Source: Hydra vulgaris (Eukaryota; Cnidaria; Hydrozoa; Anthoathecata; Hydridae). Taken from it: 64,000 nt of DNA. Below the pieces are notes generated by a model. That model did not search any database. It was not told the origin of the DNA and saw only the letters and a list, made by a program, of their open reading frames with translations. Positions 20,401 through 30,688 of this stretch are shown here, piece after piece; position 1 is the first letter of the stretch, and each line of letters starts with the position of its first letter. Both the position numbers and the translations under genes were made by a program. The DNA lies in contig NC_088921.1 in the NCBI RefSeq assembly GCF_038396675.1, forward strand, positions 4,441,001-4,505,000, given 5' to 3'.

Positions 20401-22250
20401 CCACAATTGTGAATATGAAAATCTTAGTTTTGAAATAAAATATAAAAATGTGACAGGATCAATTTCGTTATTCTGTAAATATATCGATGGGACAGAAAAT
20501 TCAGACACACATTTTTGAAAGAGATTGTTTAAAAAATAAGGTTGATTATGAATAATATCAACTTCGTCACCTTCAAACCATATTTTTATTTTTTCTTCAT
20601 CCATTATGAGCGTACATAAAAGTTTAAGATGAGATAAAATATCATAAGCTGTTATTCGGACCGACTGACTTAATAATAATTCGTTTTTTACTCTGTAAGA
20701 ACGAAAACAAGTCCACCATTTGCAACATATATAAAAACATAAAGATATTTGATAGAGATCAGTTTTAATTTTTTCAGCTTTGTTCGATATCAAGTAATTT
20801 TGACTTTTTTAGGAGTCATAAACAATTCTAACTTGGATATTTTTTTAAATATAAAATTGACAACTCGAATACGGTGGTCAGAATAAATTTTAATATTGTT
20901 ATGGTTTTGCATTTCAAATTCTTGAAGAGTCTGCGGTTTGTTATAGATATCTATATATGATATTTTATCTATCGGGAGTCGACAGATACTGCACAACTGA
21001 TTTTCTTTTTCCCATATTAAATCTCTATATTCCTTTGAAATATTTAAAAATTCAAAGCGAGGTTTCAAAATTTGATATGAAAATCTCACCAAAGTATCTG
21101 TTAAAATAATAATATCAAAGACTCGCAACTCTAATTTTAACTGTTCTATATTTTCACAAGTATCTCTTGTGTTATTTAATTTTTCCCACAAATTGTCTCT
21201 ATGAGTCTTTTGTAAAATCGAGATGGCATTTTCAAAACAAAGTGGCAATTCGTTTAAAGGATTTTTTTGAAGACTGTCTATTGTGTTTTCGTAATAAAAC
21301 ACCCACTGTGTGTTAATATTTCCAAAAATATCCAAGCCAAAACATTCTCTTGCTAAACTTCCATTTACACACTGAATAACAACGCTGTGGCAATAATAAC
21401 TTAATTCTGATAACGGTGTTATTGTATCTGAAGCAATGTTATTACTTTGTAAAATAGCCGTTTCACAATCATAAGTAATGAAAAACGGAAAACAGTTTCG
21501 ACTTTCTCTAATAAATTGATCTTGTGGCTCGTAATAAGTCCTTTTGTCATTATAAATAAACTTGTCAGGAACGTAAAAACCTTTGCAAACTTTTTTATGC
21601 GAACTTTTTGCTGTTAATTTTTGTCCGCACTTCTCGCAGTGATAAATTCCTTCTTCATGGAAAACGGTATAATTTTCGTTAAGCATACTTAGTGCGTGAA
21701 AGTTTTCTTGTTTTTGAACTATGCAAATTTTAATGGTGTTGTCAGCATTTTTTCTTTCGTTTGCTTTTTGACGTTCTATTTCTGAAAGAAAGTCTTTATA
21801 TGGATTTTGGTCTTCTCTTGTTATATTTGCACTTTCGTAAATAGTTTCAAGTAATACTTCCAATTTTTTTTTGTATTGTGATTTTATTCGAGGATGTAAA
21901 AGCCGAACTCTTTTTGTTTGTTTTCTCAAATTAAAAATTTTAAAATTTAATTTGTCAAAAGGAGGTTCGTAAATTATTTCGCAAAATTCTAAAAGATGTT
22001 CATATGTCATATTGTAACATTTATTTTTTAAAGATTGTAAGGCCGTATACAAGTGACCATCTTCGGTGTTTTCAAATAAAATTCGATGTATTTCGTCTTC
22101 AGAACTAAAATCCGACAAGTTGTTTTCAAATAATTTAAGATTCCATTTTTTTAAGGTGTTGGTTTTCCATTTTCGAATTAACAAACCGATCATTAAAGCA
22201 GCATAAAAACAAAGACCTGAATCAAATAATCCGCTGTAATCTAAAAACAT
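17490..22250 (-). pseudogene. polB: Protein-primed family B DNA polymerase, broken
   Basis: Pieces 20790-22250, 19864-20793, 19344-19586 and 17490-19169 plus open stretches between them make one ~1580-codon polymerase. In order I see a C-x2-C ... H-x4-C finger (HCEKCGQKL region), ExoI FITYDCET, a split C-x2-C/HNH-like element ending DHDHFTGETYG, ExoII HNASFD, the SVRGGMS motif, motif A-like MDENGQYGGAQ and motif C DTDS. Interruptions are frameshifts near 20793 and in an A-run near 19795, TAA 19623-19625, TAG 19344-19346 and TGA 19185-19187. It would replicate the element from its TIRs with a terminal protein. This copy cannot make a full product. Confidence 0.88.
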
Positions 22251-22270
22251 TTTTTTTTTCTGATTAAAAT

Positions 22271-23191
22271 TTAAAACTGTCCACGTTCCGGACGACGAAT
22301 ATTGCCGTCATGTGGACGATTCCATTCTCCTTCCCATTCGTCCAATGTTTTGTCTTTATTTTTTTCATGATATTTTTCTGAAATTTTGTTTTTATTTTTT
22401 TCATAATATTCAAGTCTAGCTTTTGCAATTTTGTCTTTATTTTTATCATAATATTCAAGCTGTTTTTTTGCAATTTTGTCTTTATTTTTTTCATAATATT
22501 CAAGCGGTTTTTTTGCAGTTTTGTCTTTATTTTTTTCATAATATTCAAGCTGTTTTTTTGCAATTTTGTCTTTATTTTTTTTATAATATTTATGGCATAC
22601 ATCTGCAATTTTGTTTTTTCGATATTTGCAAAACTTCTTTTCATCATTGTCTTCTTCATTTATTTTTCTTTTTCCAGATAAATTAAAATTTCTTAAGTTT
22701 GACATTGAAGTTTCGGTCAAACGAATTAGACTTTTGATTTTAAAATTGCATAATCTGATGATGCGCCATTGACTGTCATTCTCTAAAATATTAAATACAG
22801 AGCGGATATTGTTATCTTTAACATACTGTAAATTTACAAGTCCTGTTAACGGCTTAATGAAATAGACAGGAGAATTGTAACACCTTTTTATTATCTTGCA
22901 CCAACCATTATCGATAGTTTTGGCACATAATGTCACAATATTAAAAGCGATAAGAAAATTTTGAAATACTTCTAAAAAAGATTTGCAATTGTCTAGTTCA
23001 ATTTCAAAACCGTGTTGGGTTTTTTCGTTGATATGAAAAACAATGTCATCAGGTGATTGAAGTTGATAATTCAATTCTTTTTCTTCAATGACATCTTCGT
23101 TTTTATAGTTGTCCATGATGTAATAAAAGTATTCGCTATAAATGTTTCCATTTTTTAAGGTTTCTTCATTTTTAGTTTCTTTGAAATTCAT
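22271..23191 (-). CDS. Protein with tandem 13-residue KNKDKIAKKxLEYYE repeats
   Basis: The first ~190 residues form an unrecognised domain with several cysteines. The C-terminal third holds about six near-identical 13-residue units of the type EKNKDKIAKKQLEYY, encoded by 39-bp tandem repeats (about 22380-22600), ending in a short tail. Such repeats form long charged helices. The start is preceded by T10-AG about nine bases upstream, the junction type of the non-structural genes. The gene lies between polymerase and helicase in a leftward block, which suggests early/replication timing. Confidence 0.6.
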   Translation of the reverse strand: MNFKETKNEETLKNGNIYSEYFYYIMDNYKNEDVIEEKELNYQLQSPDDIVFHINEKTQHGFEIELDNCKSFLEVFQNFLIAFNIVTLCAKTIDNGWCKIIKRCYNSPVYFIKPLTGLVNLQYVKDNNIRSVFNILENDSQWRIIRLCNFKIKSLIRLTETSMSNLRNFNLSGKRKINEEDNDEKKFCKYRKNKIADVCHKYYKKNKDKIAKKQLEYYEKNKDKTAKKPLEYYEKNKDKIAKKQLEYYDKNKDKIAKARLEYYEKNKNKISEKYHEKNKDKTLDEWEGEWNRPHDGNIRRPERGQF

Positions 23192-23212
23192 TGTTTATAC
23201 CTAAAAAAAAAA

Positions 23213-24451
23213 TTATTTTACAAATTGTTGATAATAACCGTTAACAAGTTGATTAATCTTTATATTTTTAAAAATTTTTTCAAGTTGATCTTTATTTTTA
23301 TGCAAAATATAAACATCGTTTATATTGCAAACTCTCGACAACGAAACATAATAAAGAGTAGGGTTAAATGCATTTTCATTAAAATTCAAAACTATCTTTT
23401 TCATGGTGCTTCCTTGCGCTTTGTGTACGGTTAACAAAAAGGCTAATTGCAGCGGAATTCCAACACGAGAAGCGATGGTCGAATGGGCATTGTCTAAAAT
23501 ATCTTCATTCACAGCTTCAATTTTAATTTCACGATTGTTCATCAATATCCAAACTCCGTCATTTTCAATTTGAATGACTTTTCCAATTGCACCATTACAC
23601 AAACCTTCCTCGACATTTATATTTTTAATCAGCATAACAATCGCATTGACTTTAACTGTAAGAACTTGATGAATTCGAAATAACGCCGACGCCTTTGGAT
23701 CTCTTATGACATCTTTGGAATAAAAAGTAAATTCTTTATGTTTAATATCTTTCATTTTCTTTTGATTATAAAATTGAACAGATAAATTTCTAAAAAACAA
23801 ACGCGTATATTCGTCGTTGATTGAATCCTCGTCAATAAAATGCCTTATTGTCAAATATTCTATCGAGTCGGCAGACACTTGACCTAAACGTAACTCGTTG
23901 AGCGCATTGAAAAATTGCAAGTCATCTTTTTGTCTAAAACACGTTGTTAAATTGAACACTTTTACAATATACTGTTTCCAAATGGAAGACTGAAAAGCAT
24001 AATTTCCGACAATGGGTTTTAATTGATAAAAATCGCCGCACACAATGACTTGGATCCCTCCAAATAATTCGTCTTCACATTTTCTAATTTTACAACCTAA
24101 TCGGTGCAATAAATCAAAAGTTTCAGCGTTTATCATTGATATTTCGTCAATAATAAGGACATCTGTTTGTAACCATCTTTTGTGTACTTCTGGATGCATG
24201 TACCGAACATAATAGTCATCACTTTTGGTGCCAGTTTCAATTCCAGCAAAAGAATGAACGGTACTCCCGTTTAATAAATAGGCGGCTATGCCTGTACTTG
24301 CTGTGACAGTCATTTGTTTATAAATTTGTTCACTTTTGGCAATCGCATCTATTAAATAACTTTTTCCACAGCCGGCTCCGCCTGTTATGAAAAAATTTTC
24401 TCCGTCATCTAGCCATTTAAAAGCTAATTTTTGTTCACTTGATAGTTTCAT
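23213..24451 (-). CDS. pif1: Pif1-like superfamily 1B DNA helicase
   Basis: The intact 412-residue ORF carries Walker A GGAGCGKS, motif Ia TASTGIAA followed by STVHSFAGI, Walker B IIDEISM, motif III GDFYQLKPI, and the C-terminal LTVHKAQGST and YVSLSRV motifs, all in the Pif1 order. Pif1-type helicases unwind DNA with 5' to 3' polarity, here probably assisting strand-displacement replication by the element's own polymerase. Helicases are present in only some Polintons/adintoviruses, so this fits a larger, more virus-like member. Length is close to a minimal Pif1 core. Confidence 0.93.
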   Translation of the reverse strand: MKLSSEQKLAFKWLDDGENFFITGGAGCGKSYLIDAIAKSEQIYKQMTVTASTGIAAYLLNGSTVHSFAGIETGTKSDDYYVRYMHPEVHKRWLQTDVLIIDEISMINAETFDLLHRLGCKIRKCEDELFGGIQVIVCGDFYQLKPIVGNYAFQSSIWKQYIVKVFNLTTCFRQKDDLQFFNALNELRLGQVSADSIEYLTIRHFIDEDSINDEYTRLFFRNLSVQFYNQKKMKDIKHKEFTFYSKDVIRDPKASALFRIHQVLTVKVNAIVMLIKNINVEEGLCNGAIGKVIQIENDGVWILMNNREIKIEAVNEDILDNAHSTIASRVGIPLQLAFLLTVHKAQGSTMKKIVLNFNENAFNPTLYYVSLSRVCNINDVYILHKNKDQLEKIFKNIKINQLVNGYYQQFVK

Positions 24452-24478
24452 TTTTTTTTTAGTTGACTAAAAAATAAT

Positions 24479-24691
24479 TTATTCTGAAAATGTAAACAAA
24501 AATAAAAATTTTACAAACCATAAAAAATACATGATTTTATCGTTGTTAAAAAAACTTTTATTATTTAAAGAAGACAAATAAGCTGTCAAAAATATTATTT
24601 CTTCTGGATTTAGACTTTTTGTATAAGTTTTAAATTCTTCCTTTGTTTGACAATGGATTACATTTTCAATAATTATTTGTTTGTTAATCAT
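24479..24691 (-). CDS. Tiny orphan protein, 70 aa
   Basis: Not recognised. The last ~15 residues are hydrophobic (FLWFVKFLFLFTF), possibly a tail anchor. Its ATG comes directly after TTTTTTTTAG, which itself follows the stop codon of the upstream gene (24702-24704). Confidence 0.5.
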   Translation of the reverse strand: MINKQIIIENVIHCQTKEEFKTYTKSLNPEEIIFLTAYLSSLNNKSFFNNDKIMYFLWFVKFLFLFTFSE

Positions 24692-24701
24692 CTAAAAAAA
24701 A

Positions 24702-25099
24702 TTAAAAATTATTTAAATAATTATAAGCTAAATAACAATATACAAATGAACTTAATTGTTCGTTCCAATTGGCAATATGATCGTTCATCTTAGTTAAAAA
24801 ATTACATTTTTCAAACATTTCCGAATTATAAAACGTATAAAAATTGTCAAAGTTTTCATTAAAATAATTGCCAAAATTTTCTTTTATCGTTTGAAAAACA
24901 ACTCTCTTAAATTTTGCGGATATTCATTAAAATCAACAACGTGCATAAAAAAACTTTGCCACGTGTCTTCATTGTCTTCACACAACAGCATGGAAACTTG
25001 AATTTCGTTTAATGTAGCTGAACAAAAACAATTTTGTTCGTATAAGAGTCGCAAAAAAATGTTCAATTTTTCTTCCGACATGATATGGAGAAGACACAT
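24702..25099 (-). pseudogene. Small orphan protein, frameshifted
   Basis: The ORF from ATG 25097-25099 runs 71 residues to 24884. Near 24890-24900 the frame shifts, and the alternative frame stays open with similar helical, asparagine-rich composition to TAA 24702-24704, immediately before the T8-AG of the next gene. No family is recognised. Confidence 0.45.
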
Positions 25100-25174
25100 T
25101 ATTTTTATAATTAAATAAAATAATCAAAAAAGTTAATCGTCATACCATTCGATATTTTCAACATTTTTTATTAT

Positions 25175-25758
25175 TTAATTTATTTCAGTCAACCATTTTT
25201 CTTTATTTTTATTATTGATATAATAAAAATAAAAAGCATCAAAACGTTGACAATAATAAAACGGACAACGGTTTTTAAAGTATTGTAATAAGATTAAAAT
25301 TTCAGCATTTGTCAAATTTAAACATTTCATTTCGAGCGTAAATAATTTAATCCAGTCGTCAAAATTTGAAAAAGAAACTTGATAAATGTCCGTGCTATAA
25401 TTTTCTTGTAAACATTTCAAAGCCGCTTGTTGAATAAATTTTAAAGAACAAACTTTATTAAATTTCCAAATCATTTCAACAAAACTGTCCAACTATTTTA
25501 AAGCGACCATTTTTCGACACTGCCAAAGACATAAACAAACAAACCAATCATCTCATATCAATATCTTTTATGAATTGGCGACCGACAGGTGTATTATTAA
25601 TATTGCACTTTGATGGAAAATTATTTTTATATATATCCGTTTTCTATAAATTTTTCACAATCTTGAAATCCTTTTTCGTTTTCAAAACATATTCTTTCTT
25701 TTGTGTTTGGAGAACAATTGATAACTTTTATTTTTACTTGACTAAAAAAAATTTTTTT
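25175..25758 (-). pseudogene. Helical orphan protein, degraded N-terminal half
   Basis: A 105-residue frame (25175..25492) is helical and has a passing resemblance to the helices after a BTB domain (KCLQENY, then ILILLQYF), but this is weak. Upstream, short open stretches in several frames reach back to a T8-AG tract near 25745-25755 without a usable ATG, so the 5' half appears decayed. Confidence 0.4.
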
Positions 25759-25773
25759 TTATAGACACATATA

Positions 25774-26268
25774 TTAAAGATTAAAAATATCGTTCATAAT
25801 TTTACAGTACATTAAATACAAATCATTTCTAACAAATTTTTCAAACTCGAGTTTACTATTTTCTTCAATCATTTTGCGATATTCTCGACACGAGTTTTTA
25901 AACTCGTCAATTTTCTCTTCTGGAATATTATTTTCTTTTAAAAAAGCAAACATTTTTTCGTAAGCATACAAAGAATTGTTTTGGAGTAAATCTTGATTTA
26001 ATTTAATACTTTGATTAAATTTCACAATAACATCATTTAGACTTGTTAAAATAATATTTATTAAAGATATTCCGTTGTGGTCAAAGTGCTTTTGCACTTC
26101 AGATTGAATATGACCTTTTACACGGACATATAATTCTCTATTATCGCTTTCTTCTTCACCATTGCCTTTACACTCGAACATACTGACAAACGATTCATAC
26201 AGTTCAAAGTTTAACCAAGCAAGATTTCTCCAAGATTTAGATTTGTATACTAAATTATATCGTAACAT
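25774..26268 (-). CDS. Helical orphan protein, 164 aa
   Basis: Not recognised. It is charged and helical. Its start follows the stop of the upstream gene through TAA-TTTTTTTT-AG-A-ATG (26266..26282), one of the clearest examples of the T8-AG gene junction. Confidence 0.5.
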   Translation of the reverse strand: MLRYNLVYKSKSWRNLAWLNFELYESFVSMFECKGNGEEESDNRELYVRVKGHIQSEVQKHFDHNGISLINIILTSLNDVIVKFNQSIKLNQDLLQNNSLYAYEKMFAFLKENNIPEEKIDEFKNSCREYRKMIEENSKLEFEKFVRNDLYLMYCKIMNDIFNL

Positions 26269-26279
26269 TCTAAAAAAAA

Positions 26280-26810
26280 TTAGAAAAAAGGTTTTATAAT
26301 TGATCCAAATACAGATTTGATTATTTTTTTATGAACTAAAAGTTTTTCTTTGCGTGTTACATAATTAAAATCTTGCAAGATTTGTCCTTTAAAGTCGTAT
26401 TGAAAACATAGTTCTAAATATTTTGAAACGGCAACATCCCTCTCTTTAATAAATTTATTTTCTTCATTTATTAAAATTTCCAATTCCAAAATGGCTTTGT
26501 GACATTTTTTAATTATTTTGAAAATGCAATCCATGTACAATAAACTTAATAAACTTTTATCAATGCTCTCAATATCGTGTTTTAACTCCATTAAAATTTT
26601 TGTTATTGTACCAGAGCTCCATTTTGTTTCCCAATCGTCTTTGACATATTTTAAAATTTTTCTAATTGCTTTGAAATGTTCATAATGTTTTGGATTTTCA
26701 TCGAAAACGCGGTTTCATATATACAAACATTCACATTTATGTTTTGCCCATTCCACGTTTTTATTAAAACTGCATTCATTACCAGAGTTGCTTTTACTGT
26801 TGCATTTCAT
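26280..26810 (-). pseudogene. Cysteine-containing helical protein, one TGA
   Basis: From ATG 26808-26810 the frame carries several Cys (MKCNS..., then a C-E-C) before TGA at 26715-26717, then stays open through the 103-residue ORF 26280..26591. The upstream junction is again stop, T8-AG, then GATATAAAAAAA and ATG. Not recognised. Confidence 0.45.
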
Positions 26811-26833
26811 TTTTTTTATATCCTAAAAAAAAT

Positions 26834-27138
26834 TTATTCTTTATAAAATTGTAACAAACATTTGTTTATTTCGTCAGAAATTTGCATGTTACAAGTCAAT
26901 TCCTTTAAATTGTCACAAAGTTTTGGTTATTTTCTTCTCGACTTTTGTTAAATATTGAAAACTGACGGTTAAAGTAATCAAGTAACGTCTTTAAAACTTT
27001 GACTTTCTTCGATAACGCAAATTCAAAAAAAACATAATCTTTATTCATGATTTTAATATTTTGAAAAGTATTTAAAATATCCAAAATTCCTTTATCATCG
27101 TCCCAACAAAAATACCAAAATAATATCGCGTTTGACAT
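26834..27138 (-). pseudogene. Small orphan protein, frameshifted near its end
   Basis: The ORF 26905..27138 (77 residues) shifts frame near 26925; the alternative frame continues to TAA 26834-26836 right before the next T8-AG. A TATAAAA at 27151-27157 lies only ~13 bases upstream of the ATG. Function unknown. Confidence 0.4.
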
Positions 27139-27299
27139 TCAGTTACTTTTTTTTATACCTGCCATTTTTTTTAAAAAAATTTTTTTATTTAAAAATTAAA
27201 AACAACTGTGAATTTCAAAAAAAAAATTAATGAATAAAAAAAATAAGCATAGCTTGAAAATTTTTTGTTCTAAAAATCAAAAAAAATTTTATATGATAT

Positions 27300-27755
27300 T
27301 TATTGTCCAGTCGATCCAAATCCTCCAACTCTTTTATTTTCAATAACGGCTGATGCTACATGAAACAAAGATTGACAACCTTCAAATTCGACTTCAACCT
27401 TTTGAGCTCGAACAAATGGTACAAATGTGATTTGAGCAATAAAACTTTTTTTTTCGACTTTATAAGGTTCTTTACTGTTATTAAAAAGCATGACTTTTAT
27501 CTCTCGAGTATAATCAGAATCAATGATGGCAGGCGAGTTGAATACCACTTATCCATATTTTAAAGCAAGACCTGATTTTGCAGTTATAAAACCTTGAATA
27601 TGGTTATCCATTTTAAATATAGAAACTCCAGTCGAAACAAGTTTTTTTTCAAACAGTTCAAGAATAACTTCTTATGTACTTCTCAAATCAAGACCGGCGC
27701 TACCCGAAGTAGCATAAAAAGAATGGTTTTCCAAATCTTCAATCAAAACTGACAT
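27300..27755 (-). pseudogene. dut: dUTPase, two in-frame stops
   Basis: The trimeric dUTPase motifs are in order: motif 1 AGLDL, motif 2 AKSGLALKYG, motif 3 IIDSDYTREIKV, motif 4 FIAQITFVPF, and the C-terminal motif 5 GGFGSTG that closes over the nucleotide. The enzyme removes dUTP, protecting viral DNA from uracil. In-frame TAA codons lie near 27673 (after motif 1) and near 27551 (after motif 2), so the copy is inactive unless read through. The start is preceded by TTTTTTTTAG. Length (~150 codons) is normal. Confidence 0.9.
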
Positions 27756-28080
27756 CTAAAAAAAACATTATATATCTAAAGAATTACATTTAAATAAAAA
27801 CATTTAAAATTTTAGCGCATACATACATTTCAAGCTCACTTGCACTCTGCTTTTTTTTTAAACTAAACAGTTCCTTTTATACTCTTTTTTAAAGCGAAAA
27901 GTACACAAAAAGACGTCATAGAGTTCAAAGTTCAACAATCGTACGTTGCTTATTGTTCAAAAAAAACTTGTTTTATTCTTGTTTTTTAATCTTGAATTTT
28001 ATTTGTTTAAAAAAAAAACAATGAAAAAAAAACATATAAAAGAAAGTTGTTTAAAATATTTTTTCATTCAACAAAAAAAA
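27756..28080. promoter_or_regulatory. Divergent intergenic region with TATA-like box
   Basis: This 325-bp gap separates the leftward dUTPase from a rightward gene. TATAAA at 28035-28040 lies about 45 bases upstream of ATG 28081. Long A and T runs fill the rest. It probably holds promoters for both directions. Confidence 0.45.
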
Positions 28081-28780
28081 ATGGCTAGCGTTGATTTTGA
28101 AATTACATATTGCAACGACAAAAGTTATTTGAAATTTGGCGATTTGGCTGCAAATACATTGTGGCTTTGTGACATTCAACGAGAGAAAGATGTCATTGCT
28201 GGGCAATATTCAAAATGCCCGGTAAAACCAGTCGCTCAATTCGATTTTACAAAAAAAGAAGTGGTTTAATTCTAATCATAACGATGAAGAATGGATATTG
28301 CTTCCTGAAAAATACAGGCAACAATGCAAAAACAGAGAAAAAATTCATTTTCTGTATAGAGCAGAAATAAAAACGAGTAAAGACGACAAAAGTTTTTTAA
28401 ATAAAAAAGGCGGCGAAAACAACTATCAAGCGTTTATACATCATGCGCAAAGTAAAGTGACAAAGAAATTTTTGAAAAATTTAAAGAGCGATTTGGAAAT
28501 TATTCAAAATAAAGCTTATGTGTACGCGTTCAACGTTACGAAAAATTATAAAGAAGTTAAATTTGCCAATTTTGCAATTCGACTTACAAAAAATGATGAA
28601 ATGTTTCATTATTCAGAATACGAAAGATTGGCCGCAATTGAACCTCCCATGATGAACGTCATTTTGAAAGAAAAAGGTTATCGAAATTTTAATCAAAATT
28701 TAAAAACAGCCGCGAAAGAAAATGCCATTCAAGAAACTGACAATAAAAAATTGAAAAAAGAGACTGAAGAAGAAGCTTAA
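28081..28780 (+). pseudogene. Unknown protein with acidic C-terminus, one frameshift
   Basis: Two ORFs (start ATG 28081; 28298-28780) join through a shift in an A-run near 28250-28260. The product has ~230 residues, ending in a lysine/glutamate-rich tail (KKETEEEA). A strongly acidic end after a compact domain is seen in viral single-stranded-DNA-binding proteins, but I see no diagnostic motif. It is transcribed rightward, divergent from the dUTPase. Confidence 0.55.
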
Positions 28781-28900
28781 TTTTAAATATTATTAAATTT
28801 TTTTTTGAGATATTTAAATGTATTGTTAATAAAAACTTGAAAAAAACCAGTTTATTACCAGAAACATTGTTTTTTTTATTCCCTTAAAAGGTAATTTCAA

Positions 28901-28912
28901 TGGGTATAAATA
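28901..28912 (+). promoter_or_regulatory. TATA-like box upstream of 28949
   Basis: GGGTATAAATAC lies 39-48 bases upstream of the ATG at 28949, a spacing matched at 28035 and 30649 for the next rightward genes. Confidence 0.5.
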
Positions 28913-28948
28913 CTTTGAAAATGTTAAAATACAGTCAGTTTTAAAAGA

Positions 28949-29882
28949 ATGACGAGCAAGCAAGTTGATCAATCTGTAGAGAAAGCGTTACAACTGTTTT
29001 ATCCAAATAATGAACTACATCCTATACTTCAAGAATTTCATCATTTGGATCACACGTATGAAGATTGGCTTAATATTATAAAAGAATATTTAACAAAATG
29101 GAATCTTCAAATAAATTTACCCGAGGAACAATATTCGGTTCTTTATCATGTTTTTATAATGAAAGATTATAATAACAATATGGACTTGTTTGCAAAATCG
29201 TTTAGAGAATGCATGTCATTTGAAGAACAAACGCTTAATTGGACTCGGGAAATGTATCAAGTTTGCGCTCTAATAAATGAAACTTTTTTAGAAATTATCA
29301 AAAAGGAATCAACACACCCGATATATAAATTGTACAAAGATAAGCTGGATGAATTTATTGCAAATTTTAAATACTTTAATCGAGCTTCGTTTAACACGTG
29401 GAAAAACAAATTAAAACTTTCTCTCAAATATTACTTTTTGTTTCCTTATTTGATTAATAATCATGGCGATTATTTGAATAACCATTACCGCGATTATGAA
29501 GAATTGCGAAAAAAAGTACATACCTTTAAAGTTTACTCTTCAAGCCAATTATGCCCGTTTTAGTTTTAATGACAAACTCTTTCACAATGGTTATTATACT
29601 ATATACACACCTATTCGCATTTATGATTATTTTTCAAAAACTGAAAAATACAAAATAGTGCAAGATAAAGTTTTAATTTACAAAGCTATTAATCAATGTA
29701 ATTTTTACCACAACTCGCCAATTGAATTGTTTCCGCAAGCAAACTGGTTTTCTTTTTTCAAAAGAAATTTTACAATATCTGCTATTCTTTACAAGAAAGA
29801 CGACAAACTTTACGATTACTTGAAGCATAAAGAAAGAAATATTGCAAACAAGGAAGAGTTGAAAATTGTCTTTCACTCATAA
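28949..29882 (+). pseudogene. Helical orphan protein, one frameshift
   Basis: The first 204-residue ORF (28949..29563) is strongly helical; its true continuation is in the frame of 29496..29882, the shift lying around the A-run at 29507-29520. Together they give about 310 codons. Tyr, Phe and Asn are abundant and there are no metal or nucleotide motifs. Not recognised. Confidence 0.5.
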
Positions 29883-29895
29883 AAAGAAACATTTG

Positions 29896-30576
29896 TTATT
29901 TTTTAATAATATTATATTTGGAAAAATTTTCATTTAAAAAAAATACATTTTCAAAACATGTACACGTATTCTTATTTTTACAGTTGTTATCCTTTAAAAA
30001 GTTTAAAAAATCTCGAAAATTGTTTGATGAATTTTCATCTCTATTAAAATAAAGTAAATCTTGCATGTATAATAACAACATTTTGGTTTCATATTTTGAA
30101 CAGTGATGTAAATGACAAATTTGAAATGTCAAATGAGTATAATGATATTCACATTTTTGTTCTCCATACCAATAAGGCATATTTTGCACTTTTGGAAATT
30201 TTAAATAATTCAAGTCAAAGAAATATAAATTGAGATTTAAAGATTTTAGAATACTTTTTTCAATGTCTCCTCCTTTAAACAATATTAAATTGTTTGTATA
30301 ATTTTTAAAAATAAGAGTCAAATATTCGTCAGTATTCCAACAAAAGATATGTTCGCCAGAAAAGGAATTATCAGGTTGATAAGTTAATCCGTGAATATGA
30401 CGATTGCAAAAGTTAAAAGTACTTTGTTCCTTGAAACTCGATTTATTAAAAGGTACACATGGTCAAATTTGAACGGGATAAATTTTGTTTCCATTAAACA
30501 TTCGCAAACACAGCTCTCTTAGACATCTTTTCCCCCATATATGTCGTTCTGTATTTTCAATATATTCGGCATCCAT
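29896..30576 (-). pseudogene. Orphan protein with LRELCLR motif, one TGA
   Basis: The frame from ATG 30574-30576 carries RCLRELCLRMF about residues 17-27, then TGA at 30463-30465, then stays open through the 141-residue ORF 29896..30321, which is rich in Cys and His (HLHHC, CKNKNTCTC). The LxxLCxR stretch resembles the BC-box-like motif of the 39.4-40.8 kb proteins. T10-AG lies just upstream at about 30587-30598. Confidence 0.45.
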
Positions 30577-30648
30577 AAACCATATCTAAAAAAAAAAGAG
30601 TTGTAAATCATAAATAACCTCTGTTTCTTTGAAAATTATTTTTGCAAG

Positions 30649-30656
30649 TATAAAAA
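30649..30656 (+). promoter_or_regulatory. TATA-like box upstream of 30689
   Basis: TATAAAAA is about 40 bases upstream of the ATG of the tail-anchored protein gene. Confidence 0.5.
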
Positions 30657-30688
30657 TGTAAAATGTGTTTAAATTTTAATTTAAAAAA

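Noticed and set aside
22264..22659. 131-aa leftward ORF and 87-aa rightward ORF over the KNKDK repeats
   Set aside because: Shadows of the 39-bp coding repeats in the 22271..23191 gene.
25175..25492. BTB/BACK-domain protein
   Set aside because: Only a loose helical resemblance; the upstream half that should hold the BTB is degraded.
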